64,000 nucleotides of DNA from Pseudooceanicola aestuarii (GTDB taxonomy: Bacteria > Pseudomonadota > Alphaproteobacteria > Rhodobacterales > Rhodobacteraceae). Where the stretch lies: NCBI RefSeq assembly GCF_010614805.1, contig NZ_JAAFZC010000002.1:681441-745440 (forward strand), given 5' to 3'. The stretch's first letter is position 1, and each line of letters begins with the position of its first letter. This document shows, piece after piece, positions 50,366-59,271 of this stretch. The position numbers were made by a program, and so were the translations under genes. The notes beneath the pieces are model-generated. The model was given only the letters and a program-made list of their open reading frames with translations, ran no database searches and was not told where the DNA came from.

Positions 50366-50406
50366 ACCTAATCCCCCGGAACCGGGGTCAAGGTTTCAAG
50401 AATTGT

Positions 50407-50477
50407 CGGCCCTCTCCTCCTCCCTGGGTCGGCGATATCAGCCGGCAGCGCCTCTCCTCCTCCCTGGCGCTGTCGGC
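50407..50477 (+). ncRNA. CcsR-like sRNA unit 5
   Basis: Loops CCTCCTCCC at 50416-50424 and 50456-50464. Stem 2 is GCCGGCAGCGCC paired with GGCGCTGTCGGC (12 bp, one G-U), diverged from units 2-4 with compensatory changes, supporting selection on structure. Confidence 0.84.
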
Positions 50478-50490
50478 ATAAAATTCGGAT

Positions 50491-50575
50491 CGGCTGCCTC
50501 TCCTCCTCCCTCGGTGGCCGTAAGCAGAACGGCGGCGCCTCTCCTCCTCCCTGGCGCCGCCGTTTCTCTTTTCCG
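50491..50575 (+). ncRNA. CcsR-like sRNA unit 6, ending in the array terminator
   Basis: Loops CCTCCTCCC at 50502-50510 and 50543-50551. Stem 1 is CGGCTGCC/GGTGGCCG (8 bp, two G-U). Stem 2 is a perfect 12-bp helix followed by a U-rich run, so this unit carries its own 3' end. The 86-nt offset from unit 5 breaks the 110-nt period. Confidence 0.84.
50528..50575 (+). terminator. Intrinsic terminator of the ccaF1-CcsR operon
   Basis: Perfect 12-bp stem (50528-50539 with 50553-50564), the loop being the CCUCCUCCC motif, followed by UCUCUUUUCC. It doubles as the second hairpin of unit 6. Confidence 0.9.
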
Positions 50576-50617
50576 GGCCCTTTCCTGAACAGATCCAGCC
50601 GAAACTGGCGCGACAGC

Positions 50618-50650
50618 AAAAAGGGGGCACAGCGGCCCCCTTTCTCTTTC
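50618..50650. terminator. Bidirectional terminator between the sRNA array and pcrA
   Basis: AAAGGGGGC (50620-50628) pairs with GCCCCCTTT (50635-50643), loop of 6. On the minus strand it is followed by UUUUUGC, ending pcrA transcription; on the plus strand by UCUCUUUCC. Confidence 0.85.
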
Positions 50651-50698
50651 CGTGGAATTTGCATGACCCGGTCCAGCAGAAGCGCCACCGGATTGGAA

Positions 50699-53113
50699 TC
50701 AGAACGGCACGTCGTCGGCGCCCATGATGAATTTCGCCACGACTTTCTTCACTCCGGCCTTTTCGAAATCCACCGAAAGCTTGTCCCCCTCGATCGCGGC
50801 GATGGCGCCGTAGCCGAATTTCTGGTGGAACACCCGGTCTCCCACGGTGTAGGCGCTGACCGCATCCAGATCGATCACCGGCGCGCGGCTTTCGCGGGGC
50901 TGCGCGATGGGGCGCTGGCCGGCGCGGGCCTGCATTCGGCGCCAACCGGGCGAATTGTAGACATTCGCCTCTGCCGCGCGGTCGTGCAGGTTGGATTGCG
51001 GCGCCGCAGCCGCGCCATATCCACCGCCATACAGGCCCGGCGGCGTCAGCACATCGACATGGTCTTCCGGCAATTCATCGATGAAACGCGAGGGCAGCGC
51101 CGATTGCCATTGCCCGAAGACACGGCGATTCCCGGCAAATGAGATGGTGCACAGCTCCTCTGCCCGGGTGATGCCGACATAGGCCAGCCGCCGCTCCTCC
51201 TCCAGACCCTTCAGACCCGATTCGTCCATCGACCGTTGCGACGGGAACAGCCCGTCTTCCCAGCCCGGCAGGAAAACGGCGGGGAATTCCAACCCCTTGG
51301 CCGCGTGCAGCGTCATGATGGAGACCTTGGCCCCCTCCTGTTCACTCTCGTTGTCCATGATCAGGGAGACATGCTCAAGAAAGCCCTGAAGATTGTCGAA
51401 ACTTTCCAGCGCCTTGATCAGCTCCTTCAGGTTTTCCAACCGGCCGGGGGCCTCCGGCGTCTTGTCGGCCTGCCACATTGCGGTGTAGCCCGATTCGTCC
51501 AGCATCACCTCAGCCAGCTCCATATGGGAGACGGCAGGCCGTGCGGGCGCCGAATCGTCCATGATCAGCGCATCCTCGTCCATTGGCTGCGGGGCGGCGG
51601 CCTGGGCGGTGGCGATCGGGTGCCAGCGGTCAATCTGTTCCACAAAGGCCGCCAGCCGGGCTGCGCCCTTTCCGGTCAACCCTTTGTCCTGCAAAAGAAT
51701 TCGCGCGCCGTCCAACAGGGAGGTGCCGTGTTCGCGGGCGCACATCTGGATCTTCTGCTGGGCCTTGTCGCCCAGGCCGCGCTTGGGCGTGTTCACGATC
51801 CGCTCGAAGGCCAGGTCATCGCTGGGGCTGACCACCAGCCGGAAATAGGCCATGGCATCGCGAATTTCCAACCGCTCGTAGAAGCGCGGGCCGCCGATGA
51901 CGCGGTACGGCAGGCCGATGGTCAGAAACCGATCCTCGAACGCGCGCATCTGGTGCGAGGCCCGAACCAGAATCGCCATCTCGTCCAGAGAGACGGGGCG
52001 GCCGCCACGGGTGCCGCGCTGCATCGCCTCGATCTCCTCGCCGATCCAGCGGGCTTCTTCCTCTCCGTCCCAATGGCCGATCAGGCGGACTTTCTCGCCG
52101 TCCTGCGCCTCGGTCCAGAGTTCCTTGCCCAGGCGCCCCTCATTGCCGCGAATGACGCCGCCGGCGGCGGCCAGGATATGCGCGGTCGATCGGTAATTCT
52201 GCTCCAGCCGGACCACCGTCGCACCGGGAAAATCCTTTTCGAACCGCAGGATGTTGCCCACCTCCGCGCCGCGCCAGCCATAGATCGACTGGTCGTCGTC
52301 GCCCACGCAGCAGATGTTCTTGTGCCCGCCCGCCAGCAGGCGCAGCCACAGGTACTGCGCCACGTTGGTATCCTGGTATTCGTCCACCAGGATATAGCGG
52401 AACCAGCGTTGGTACTGGTCCAACACGTCGGGATGGGTCTGGAAGATCGTGACCATATGCAGCAGCAGGTCGCCGAAATCGACGGCGTTCAGTTCCCGCA
52501 GGCGGCGCTGGTACTGATCGTACAGCTCGGTCCCGCGGTTGTTGTAGGCCGAGGCTTCCGCCGCTGGCACCTTCTCCGGGGTCCAGGCACGGTTCTTCCA
52601 CTGGTCGATGATCCCCGAGAGCATCCGTGCGGGCCAACGTTTGTCGTCTATATTGCTAGCCGAAATCAACTGCTTGAGCAGGCGGATCTGGTCATCCGTG
52701 TCAAGGATGGTGAAGTTGGATTTCAGCCCCACGAGTTCGGCGTGGCGGCGCAGCAGCTTCACGCAGATGGCATGGAACGTCCCCAGCCAGGGCATGCCCT
52801 CCACCGTTTCGCCCAGCATCCGGCCCACCCGGTTTTTCATCTCCCGCGCGGCCTTGTTGGTGAAGGTCACGGCCAGGACTTCGTTCGGGCGGGCCGAACC
52901 GGTGGTCAGCAGATGTACGATCCGCGCGGTCAACGCCTTGGTCTTGCCGGTACCGGCGCCGGCCAGCATCAGCACCGGCCCTTCCAGGGCCTCGACCGCC
53001 TGGCGTTGCGCCGGGTTCAGATCGTCAAGATAGGGCGCGGGCCGCGCAGCCATGGCGCGGCGGCTCAGCGGGACTGCCGCCTCGAAGGCGTCGTCTTCGG
53101 AATAACTGCTCAT
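50699..53113 (-). CDS. pcrA: UvrD/PcrA-type 3'-5' DNA helicase
   Basis: 804-aa SF1A helicase for repair and replication. Motifs in order: Q-motif LNPAQRQAVEALEGPVLMLA; Walker A AGAGTGKTKALTARIVHLLT; AVTFTNKAAREMKNRV (Ia); LVDEYQDTNVAQYLWL (II); VGDDDQSIYGWRGAEVGNIL (III); VRLEQNYRSTAHI (IV); TLHAAKGLEFPAVFLPGWED (V); RRLAYVGITRAEELCTIS (VI). The C-terminal tail (VGDRVFHQKFGYGAIAAIEG) is the PcrA-type Tudor-like domain that contacts RNA polymerase, favouring pcrA/uvrD II naming. Divergent from the lldD-like gene. Confidence 0.94.
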   Translation of the reverse strand: MSSYSEDDAFEAAVPLSRRAMAARPAPYLDDLNPAQRQAVEALEGPVLMLAGAGTGKTKALTARIVHLLTTGSARPNEVLAVTFTNKAAREMKNRVGRMLGETVEGMPWLGTFHAICVKLLRRHAELVGLKSNFTILDTDDQIRLLKQLISASNIDDKRWPARMLSGIIDQWKNRAWTPEKVPAAEASAYNNRGTELYDQYQRRLRELNAVDFGDLLLHMVTIFQTHPDVLDQYQRWFRYILVDEYQDTNVAQYLWLRLLAGGHKNICCVGDDDQSIYGWRGAEVGNILRFEKDFPGATVVRLEQNYRSTAHILAAAGGVIRGNEGRLGKELWTEAQDGEKVRLIGHWDGEEEARWIGEEIEAMQRGTRGGRPVSLDEMAILVRASHQMRAFEDRFLTIGLPYRVIGGPRFYERLEIRDAMAYFRLVVSPSDDLAFERIVNTPKRGLGDKAQQKIQMCAREHGTSLLDGARILLQDKGLTGKGAARLAAFVEQIDRWHPIATAQAAAPQPMDEDALIMDDSAPARPAVSHMELAEVMLDESGYTAMWQADKTPEAPGRLENLKELIKALESFDNLQGFLEHVSLIMDNESEQEGAKVSIMTLHAAKGLEFPAVFLPGWEDGLFPSQRSMDESGLKGLEEERRLAYVGITRAEELCTISFAGNRRVFGQWQSALPSRFIDELPEDHVDVLTPPGLYGGGYGAAAAPQSNLHDRAAEANVYNSPGWRRMQARAGQRPIAQPRESRAPVIDLDAVSAYTVGDRVFHQKFGYGAIAAIEGDKLSVDFEKAGVKKVVAKFIMGADDVPF

Positions 53114-53243
53114 GGGCGCAATCTATCCATTTCGGCCCCGAAGGGAAAGAGAGGTGTTCCCCTCCTGTTCACCCCATTCCCCCACACCCCACCCGGCTGC
53201 GCGGCGCCTTGCCATTTGCCGCGTTCTGCCCTCATCTGCGGGT

Positions 53244-54374
53244 ATGAACATCGACTTCCGCTACCCGACCCTTTCGGACCTGCGTGCCCGCGCGCGCCGC
53301 CGCCTGCCGCATTTCGCCTGGGAATACCTGGACAGCGGCACCGGGGCCGAGACCGCAGTGCGCCGGTCGCGCGCCGCACTGGACGCCGTGATGTTGAAAC
53401 CACGTACCCTGCGTGGCGCGGTCGTGCCGGACCTGACGACCCCGCTGATGGGGCGCAGCTATGACGCGCCCTTCGGCGTCTCGCCGGTGGGGATGACGGG
53501 ACTGTTCTGGCCCGGCTCGGAACAGATGCTGGCGCGGATGGCGGCGCGGCGGAACCTGCCCTTTGGCCTTTCCACCGTCGCGGCCGCCGCGCCCGAGGAC
53601 GTCGCCCCCCACATGGGCGATCAGGGCTGGTTCCAGCTTTATCCGCCCGAGGACATGGAGCAGAATTACGATCTGCTGCGCCGGGCCAAGGCAGCCGGGT
53701 TTCACACCCTGATCCTGACCGTCGACGTGCCGGGCAATTCGCGGCGCGAACGCTCGCGCCGGTCGGGATTGCAAACCCCGCCCCGCCTGACCCCGCGCAT
53801 CGCGGCGCAATGCGCGCTGCGCCCGGCGTGGTCGCTGGCGACGCTGCGCGGCGGCATGCCGCGGGTGCGCGCGCTGGAGCGGTACAACGAAGGCACCCGC
53901 GCGGGCCAGATCGGCCTGGGCCGTCACCGCGCCCCCGATCCCGATTTCCTGGCCCGGATCCGCGATGCCTGGGATGGGCCGATGGTGGCCAAGGGCGTGT
54001 TGCTGCCGGACGAGGCGCTGATGCTGCGCGACAAGGGGATCGACGCGATCTGGGTGTCGAACCACGGCGGCCGCCAGTTCGACGCCGCGCCGGGATCGGC
54101 CACCGCCCTGCCTGCGATCCGCGCCGCTCTGGGCCCCGATGTACCGGTGATCTATGATGGCGCCGTGGCTTCCGGTCTGGACGTCCTGCGCGCCATCGCC
54201 CTGGGGGCGGATATGGTGATGCTGGGCCGGGGCTGGCTGTGGGGCACCGGTGCCCTGGGCGAACGTGGTGCCGATCACGTCGCCCATATTCTGGCCGAAG
54301 ACATGAAAAGCGCGATGGTTCAGATGGCCATCACCCGCCCCGAAGAGGTACGCGAACTGCTCTGGGGGGAGTGA
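53244..54374 (+). CDS. FMN-dependent alpha-hydroxy-acid dehydrogenase (L-lactate dehydrogenase-like)
   Basis: 376-aa TIM-barrel FMN enzyme from MNIDFRYPTLSDLRARARRR (an upstream extension from 53112 overlaps pcrA's promoter and is rejected). Family blocks: FAWEYLDSGTGAETAVRRSR, FGVSPVGMTGLFWPGSEQM, LTVDVPGNSRRERSRRSG, the catalytic His/Arg in [20 protein letters not shown], and GADMVMLGRGWLWGTGALGE. Oxidises an L-2-hydroxy acid such as lactate, glycolate or mandelate; the substrate is not fixed by the sequence. Next gene is pyruvate carboxylase, which could use the pyruvate formed. Confidence 0.88.
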   Translation: MNIDFRYPTLSDLRARARRRLPHFAWEYLDSGTGAETAVRRSRAALDAVMLKPRTLRGAVVPDLTTPLMGRSYDAPFGVSPVGMTGLFWPGSEQMLARMAARRNLPFGLSTVAAAAPEDVAPHMGDQGWFQLYPPEDMEQNYDLLRRAKAAGFHTLILTVDVPGNSRRERSRRSGLQTPPRLTPRIAAQCALRPAWSLATLRGGMPRVRALERYNEGTRAGQIGLGRHRAPDPDFLARIRDAWDGPMVAKGVLLPDEALMLRDKGIDAIWVSNHGGRQFDAAPGSATALPAIRAALGPDVPVIYDGAVASGLDVLRAIALGADMVMLGRGWLWGTGALGERGADHVAHILAEDMKSAMVQMAITRPEEVRELLWGE

Positions 54375-54511
54375 GCGCGGGACGGGCCCTGGCGGGCCGC
54401 AAAGGGGGGCGCGGCGCCTGCCCCGACGCGCCGTGCGGCTCCGTCAATGGCGGCGCGTTTCGCGACGGACGAAGCGGCTGCAAACCCTCGGACTTGGCCG
54501 GTCCAATGCGC

Positions 54512-54558
54512 TTTGCCAGCTTTGCAGTTCGCAGAGAGCACGCTTTGCAATTTGCAAA
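54512..54558. promoter_or_regulatory. TTTGC repeats and palindrome upstream of pyc
   Basis: TTTGC occurs at 54512, 54521 and 54544, and TTTGCA-ATT-TGCAAA (54544-54558) is a 6+6 bp palindrome 67 nt before the pyc ATG. This resembles TTTGCAAA-type operators of the RamB/ScfR regulators of short-chain acyl-CoA metabolism, which in Rhodobacter include PccR (from memory). The protein concerned is not in the window. Confidence 0.4.
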
Positions 54559-54624
54559 ATCATCCTTGCGCTGCGGCGCGGCATCGCGTTTGCTCTGCGG
54601 AAATTTATGGAGAAGGGGAGCCCC

Positions 54625-57600
54625 ATGCCCGAGTTCAGCAAGATCCTGGTCGCCAATCGCGGCGAAATCGCCATCCGCATCATGCGCGCCGCGAATGAAA
54701 TGGGGAAGAAGACCGTCGCCGTCTATGCGGAGGAGGACAAGCTGGGCCTGCACAGGTTCAAGGCCGACGAAGCCTATCGCATCGGGGAGGGGCTGGGCCC
54801 CGTCGCCGCCTATCTGAGCATCGAGGAAATCATCCGCGTGGCACAGATGTCGGGCGCCGATGCGATCCATCCCGGCTATGGCCTGCTGTCGGAAAACCCC
54901 GATTTCGTCGACGCCTGCGACGCCGCCGGCATCACCTTCATCGGGCCGAAGGCCGAAACGATGCGCGCCCTGGGCGACAAGGCCAGCGCCCGCAAGGTCG
55001 CCATCGCGGCCGGCGTGCCCGTCATCCCTGCCACCGAGGTTCTGGGCGACGACATGGAGGCCATCGCCCGCGAGGCCGAAACGGTCGGCTACCCGCTGAT
55101 GTTGAAGGCCAGCTGGGGCGGCGGCGGACGCGGGATGCGCCCCATCGTCGGGCCGGAGGAACTGAAGGAAAAGGTGCTGGAAGGCCGGCGGGAGGCCGAA
55201 GCCGCATTCGGCAATGGCGAGGGCTACCTGGAGAAGATGATCACCCGCGCCCGACACGTCGAGGTGCAGATCCTGGGCGACACGCAGGGCAACATCTACC
55301 ACCTGTACGAGCGCGACTGCTCAGTCCAGCGGCGCAACCAGAAGGTGGTGGAGCGTGCGCCGGCGCCCTACCTGTCCGAAGCGCAACGCGAGGAAATCTG
55401 CGAGTTGGGCCGCAAGATCTGCGCCCATGTGAACTATGAATGCGCCGGCACCGTCGAATTCCTGATGGATATGGAGACGGGCAAGTTCTACTTCATCGAG
55501 GTGAACCCTCGCGTGCAGGTCGAACATACCGTGACGGAGGAAGTCACCGGCATCGACATCGTTCAGGCGCAGATCCTGATCGCCGAGGGCAAATCCCTGG
55601 CGGAGGCCACCGGCAAGGCCAGCCAATATGACGTCCGCCTGACCGGCCACGCCTTGCAGACCCGGATTACCACCGAAGACCCGACCAACAATTTCATCCC
55701 CGATTACGGTCGCATCACCGCCTACCGCTCGGCCACCGGGATGGGCATCCGGCTGGACGGCGGCACCGCCTATGCCGGCGGGGTGATCACCCGGTTCTAC
55801 GACAGCCTTCTGGTCAAGGTGACGGCCAAGGCGCCCACCCCCGAACAGGCGATCCGCCGCATGGACCGGGCGCTGCGCGAGTTCCGCATCCGGGGCGTCA
55901 GCACCAATATCGACTTCGTCATCAACCTGTTGAAACACCCGACATTCCTGGCCAACCAATACACGACCAAATTCATCGACACGACGCCAGAGTTGTTCGA
56001 CTTCAAGACCCGCCGCGATCGGGGCACCAAGGTTCTGACCTATATCGCCGACATCACCGTCAACGGCCATCCCGAGACGGCCGGCACACCGCACCTGCCT
56101 GCCAGCGTCGGCACGCCCAAGGCCCCGGCCTCCAGCGGAACGCCGCCGGCCGGCACCCGCAACATGTTGGACGAAAAGGGGCCGCAGGCCGTGGCCGACT
56201 GGATGCTGGCGCAGGACCGGTTGCTGATCACCGACACCACGATGCGCGACGGTCACCAATCTCTGCTGGCAACGCGGATGCGCTCGCTGGACATGGTGCG
56301 CGCCGCGCCCGCCTATGCCGCCCACCTGCCGGAACTCTTCTCCGTCGAATGCTGGGGGGGCGCGACCTTCGACGTGGCCTTCCGTTTCTTGCAGGAAGAT
56401 CCCTGGCAACGGCTGCGCGACATCCGCGCGGGCATGCCCAATATCCTGACCCAGATGCTGCTGCGCGGCTCCAACGGGGTGGGCTATACCAACTATCCCG
56501 ACAACGTGGTGCAGTCCTTTGTCCGCCAGGCGGCCGAAACGGGCGTCGATGTCTTCCGCGTCTTCGACAGCCTGAACTGGGTGGAGAACATGCGCGTCGC
56601 CATGGATGCGGTGGTGGAGGCCGGCAAGATCTGCGAAGGCACCGTCTGTTACACCGGCAATATCCTGGACCCGGACCGCGCCAAATATGACCTGAAATAC
56701 TACGTTGCCATGGCCAGGGAGCTGCGCGACGCCGGCGCCCATGTGCTGGGACTGAAGGACATGGCGGGCCTGCTGAAACCGGCGGCGGCGCGCGTATTGG
56801 TCAAGGCGCTGAAGGAAGAGGTCGGCCTGCCGATCCACTTCCACACGCATGATACATCAGGCATCGCGGGGGCAACGATCCTGGCCGCGGCCGAGGCCGG
56901 GGTGGATGCCGCCGATTGCGCCATGGATGCGCTGTCGGGCAATACCTCGCAACCGACCATGGGCTCCATCGTCGAAGCACTGGCGCGCACCGACCGCGAC
57001 ACCGGGCTGGACGTGGCCACCGTGCGCCGCCTGTCGGATTACTGGGAGGCCGTGCGCGCGCAATACAGCGCCTTCGAAAGCGGTCTTCAGGCGCCTGCTT
57101 CGGAGGTCTATCTGCACGAGATGCCGGGCGGGCAGTTCACCAACCTCAAGGCGCAGGCCAAGTCGATGGGGCTGGACGAACGTTGGCACGAGGTCGCCAA
57201 GATGTATGCCGATGTGAACCAGATGTTCGGCGATATCGTGAAGGTCACGCCCTCTTCCAAGGTGGTGGGCGACATGGCGCTGATGATGGTCAGCCAGGGC
57301 CTGACCCGGGCCGATGTGGAGGATCCGGGCAAGGACGTCAGCTTTCCCGACTCGGTGATCGACATGATGCGCGGCAACCTGGGTCAGCCGCCGGGCGGGT
57401 TCCCCCCCGCGCTGGTAAAGAAGATCCTGAAGGGAGAGGCGCCCAACACCGACCGGCCCGGCGCGCATCTGCCGCCCGTGGATCTGGAGGCCAAGCGCGC
57501 CGAGATCAGCGCCGCCCTGAACGGGGCTGAAATCGACGACGAGGATCTGAACTCCTACCTCATGTATCCCAAGGTTTTCACCGAATACGCCCAGCGGCAC

Positions 57601-58065
57601 GAGGTCTACGGCCCGGTGCGCACCCTGCCGACGCGCACGTTCTTCTACGGGATGGAGCCGGAAGAGGAGATCACCGCCGAGATCGACCCCGGCAAGACGC
57701 TGGAGATCCGTCTGGTCACGGTGGGCGAAACCCAGGATGACGGCGAGGTTCGGGTGTTCTTCGAGCTGAACGGCCAGCCGCGCACGATCCGTGTGCCCGA
57801 CCGCAAGGCCACCGGCGGCGCCGCCGCACGGGTAAAGGCCGACCCGACCAACCCCGACCACCTGGCCGCGCCGATGCCCGGCGTCGTCGCCTCCATCGGG
57901 GTCAGCGCAGGCCAGAAGGTGACCGAGGGCGACCTGCTGCTGACCATCGAGGCGATGAAGATGGAAACCGGCCTGCACGCCGAACGCGACGCGGTGATCA
58001 AGGCGGTGCACGTCACCCCCGGCGCCCAGATCGACGCCAAGGATCTGCTGATCGAGTTCGAATGA
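54625..58065 (+). CDS. pyc: Pyruvate carboxylase
   Basis: Anaplerotic biotin enzyme: pyruvate + HCO3- + ATP gives oxaloacetate. 1146 aa in one polypeptide from MPEFSKILVANRGEIAIRIM, the usual length. Biotin carboxylase half: LKASWGGGGRGMRPIVGPEE and FIEVNPRVQVEHTVTEEVTG. Carboxyltransferase half: ITDTTMRDGHQSLLATRMRS, LFSVECWGGATFDVAFRFLQ and HFHTHDTSGIAGATILAAAE. C-terminal biotinyl domain: LLTIEAMKMETGLHAERDAV. An upstream extension (to 54433) lies in the regulatory region and is rejected. Followed by a strong terminator. Confidence 0.98.
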   Translation: MPEFSKILVANRGEIAIRIMRAANEMGKKTVAVYAEEDKLGLHRFKADEAYRIGEGLGPVAAYLSIEEIIRVAQMSGADAIHPGYGLLSENPDFVDACDAAGITFIGPKAETMRALGDKASARKVAIAAGVPVIPATEVLGDDMEAIAREAETVGYPLMLKASWGGGGRGMRPIVGPEELKEKVLEGRREAEAAFGNGEGYLEKMITRARHVEVQILGDTQGNIYHLYERDCSVQRRNQKVVERAPAPYLSEAQREEICELGRKICAHVNYECAGTVEFLMDMETGKFYFIEVNPRVQVEHTVTEEVTGIDIVQAQILIAEGKSLAEATGKASQYDVRLTGHALQTRITTEDPTNNFIPDYGRITAYRSATGMGIRLDGGTAYAGGVITRFYDSLLVKVTAKAPTPEQAIRRMDRALREFRIRGVSTNIDFVINLLKHPTFLANQYTTKFIDTTPELFDFKTRRDRGTKVLTYIADITVNGHPETAGTPHLPASVGTPKAPASSGTPPAGTRNMLDEKGPQAVADWMLAQDRLLITDTTMRDGHQSLLATRMRSLDMVRAAPAYAAHLPELFSVECWGGATFDVAFRFLQEDPWQRLRDIRAGMPNILTQMLLRGSNGVGYTNYPDNVVQSFVRQAAETGVDVFRVFDSLNWVENMRVAMDAVVEAGKICEGTVCYTGNILDPDRAKYDLKYYVAMARELRDAGAHVLGLKDMAGLLKPAAARVLVKALKEEVGLPIHFHTHDTSGIAGATILAAAEAGVDAADCAMDALSGNTSQPTMGSIVEALARTDRDTGLDVATVRRLSDYWEAVRAQYSAFESGLQAPASEVYLHEMPGGQFTNLKAQAKSMGLDERWHEVAKMYADVNQMFGDIVKVTPSSKVVGDMALMMVSQGLTRADVEDPGKDVSFPDSVIDMMRGNLGQPPGGFPPALVKKILKGEAPNTDRPGAHLPPVDLEAKRAEISAALNGAEIDDEDLNSYLMYPKVFTEYAQRHEVYGPVRTLPTRTFFYGMEPEEEITAEIDPGKTLEIRLVTVGETQDDGEVRVFFELNGQPRTIRVPDRKATGGAAARVKADPTNPDHLAAPMPGVVASIGVSAGQKVTEGDLLLTIEAMKMETGLHAERDAVIKAVHVTPGAQIDAKDLLIEFE

Positions 58066-58135
58066 CACCAGCGGCGGAGGGGCTGCCCCTTCGCCGTATT
58101 GTGCGAGGGGATGCAGGTGTGTTCGGGGAGAGAGG

Positions 58136-58158
58136 AAGGGGGCCATTGGCCCCCTTTT
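58136..58158 (+). terminator. Intrinsic terminator of pyc
   Basis: AAGGGGGCC-ATT-GGCCCCCTT, a 9-bp stem followed by UU, 70 nt past the pyc stop. Confidence 0.85.
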
Positions 58159-58292
58159 CGCATTGATGGCAGCAAAGGGGATGACTTGCGAAGAATTGGG
58201 TGCAAGACTTGCCGGCATTGAAAACAGCTATTTGGAACGGGTGCCGCCGAAATTTTTCTACAATGAAATTTCGAAGCGGCATTCGAATATGA

Positions 58293-59222
58293 ATGCGAAC
58301 ACCAGATCAGAATGGTTCCCCTACGCTCGGGTCTGCCTTTGGCATGATTGTCGTGCTGCTCCTCGCGACCGTTGTCATCTACGGTATCGGCCTAACCAAC
58401 GGGGTGGATATTGGCCGCGAAGAGGTTGGTTTCCACACGCCCTACGCGCAGGTCAATGAACGTGAATTGGCCCGTTGCAATCAATTGGAGGGAACAGCTC
58501 GGGATGCCTGCATCATCACAGCAATGAGAGCCTCGCAACACCGCGACTTCTCGTTCGAGAATTTGCTTGTCCAGAGAGACATGTCGAAATGGACACTCTG
58601 GATGCTGATTGTATCGGCCGGGATGTTGGTGACTGCGGTGCTGGGTACCATCGGAATCCTCGGGACCTTGATCGAAACAAGGAAGGCCGTTCGTACAGCT
58701 CAGGACGCCAATGCATCTGCCCGCGAAGCGGTGGGCGTTACGCAAACGATCGGAGAGGCGCAAACCCGCGCCTACGTTTCCGTGAGGCAGCTAATCGCTA
58801 TGCCTATACCTGACAGCACCGGAACCCGGTTGATTGTGGAAATCCAGAATACCGGGGCCACGCCCGCACGCGGGCTGGAGTTAATCATCCTAGGAAAACG
58901 CGTCGCAAGCTATGCGAAAAAACAAGTTTCCTTCCGCGATCAACCCCCTACACTCAAAAATACCGATTTGGGCGCTGGTTCGACACCCAAGACTTATTTT
59001 CGCGATTATCCTGATCTTTCGCATCAAGAAATCATGTTGACCAAAGACCAAGACGCTCACAAATTGTTCTGCTTCGTCTATATCAAGTATTTTGATGTCT
59101 TTGACCCGAAACGCGAGCGTGTTCGGAGAACGATTGCAAGCGCACAATATGACGGAGGTCACTTCGTCCATAACGGTGTGTTGGCCATGAACGATTGCGA
59201 GCGCGGCAACCGGAGTACTTAG
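58293..59222 (+). CDS. Hypothetical membrane protein of atypical composition
   Basis: 309 aa. Two membrane helices (residues ~17-37, GMIVVLLLATVVIYGIGLTN, and ~102-125, LWMLIVSAGMLVTAVLGTIG), then a helical, probably coiled-coil stretch (RTAQDANASAREAVGVTQTI) leading to QTRAYVSVRQLIA and a beta-rich domain with VEIQNTGATPARGLELIILG. That two-helix plus RAYVSV/NTGATPA arrangement is common among uncharacterised, mobile bacterial proteins. The GC content is clearly lower than in the flanking genes and codon use includes many A/T-ending codons, suggesting acquisition. No good SD is visible before the ATG, so the start is uncertain. Confidence 0.7.
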   Translation: MRTPDQNGSPTLGSAFGMIVVLLLATVVIYGIGLTNGVDIGREEVGFHTPYAQVNERELARCNQLEGTARDACIITAMRASQHRDFSFENLLVQRDMSKWTLWMLIVSAGMLVTAVLGTIGILGTLIETRKAVRTAQDANASAREAVGVTQTIGEAQTRAYVSVRQLIAMPIPDSTGTRLIVEIQNTGATPARGLELIILGKRVASYAKKQVSFRDQPPTLKNTDLGAGSTPKTYFRDYPDLSHQEIMLTKDQDAHKLFCFVYIKYFDVFDPKRERVRRTIASAQYDGGHFVHNGVLAMNDCERGNRST

Positions 59223-59271
59223 GAACGGCTTTCAGGCTTCCTATTCAACCGGCACTTGGCGCACGGCATGG

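Larger units (their letters stand above)
50044..50387 (+). repeat. Tandem 110-bp repeat with spacer hairpin (four spacer copies)
   Basis: Units 1-5 recur at exactly 110 bp. Each of the four spacers between them holds CCCC-GGAACC-GGGG (50044-50057, 50154-50167, 50264-50277, 50374-50387) followed by an A/U-rich stretch (GGTTTCAAGAATTGT), a plausible RNase E processing site. The spacer between units 5 and 6 lacks the hairpin. Confidence 0.93.

Noticed and set aside
49967..50575. CRISPR array
   Set aside because: Period is regular but the 'spacers' are also repeated, each unit is a double hairpin, and no cas gene is near.
49847..50588. Plus-strand ORFs through the sRNA array
   Set aside because: Translate the repeated hairpins into repetitive Ser/Pro/Leu text; no start signal and explained by the repeat.
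58163..58459. 98-codon ORF upstream of the atypical membrane gene
   Set aside because: Overlaps the better-supported 309-aa frame in another phase and has no recognisable features.
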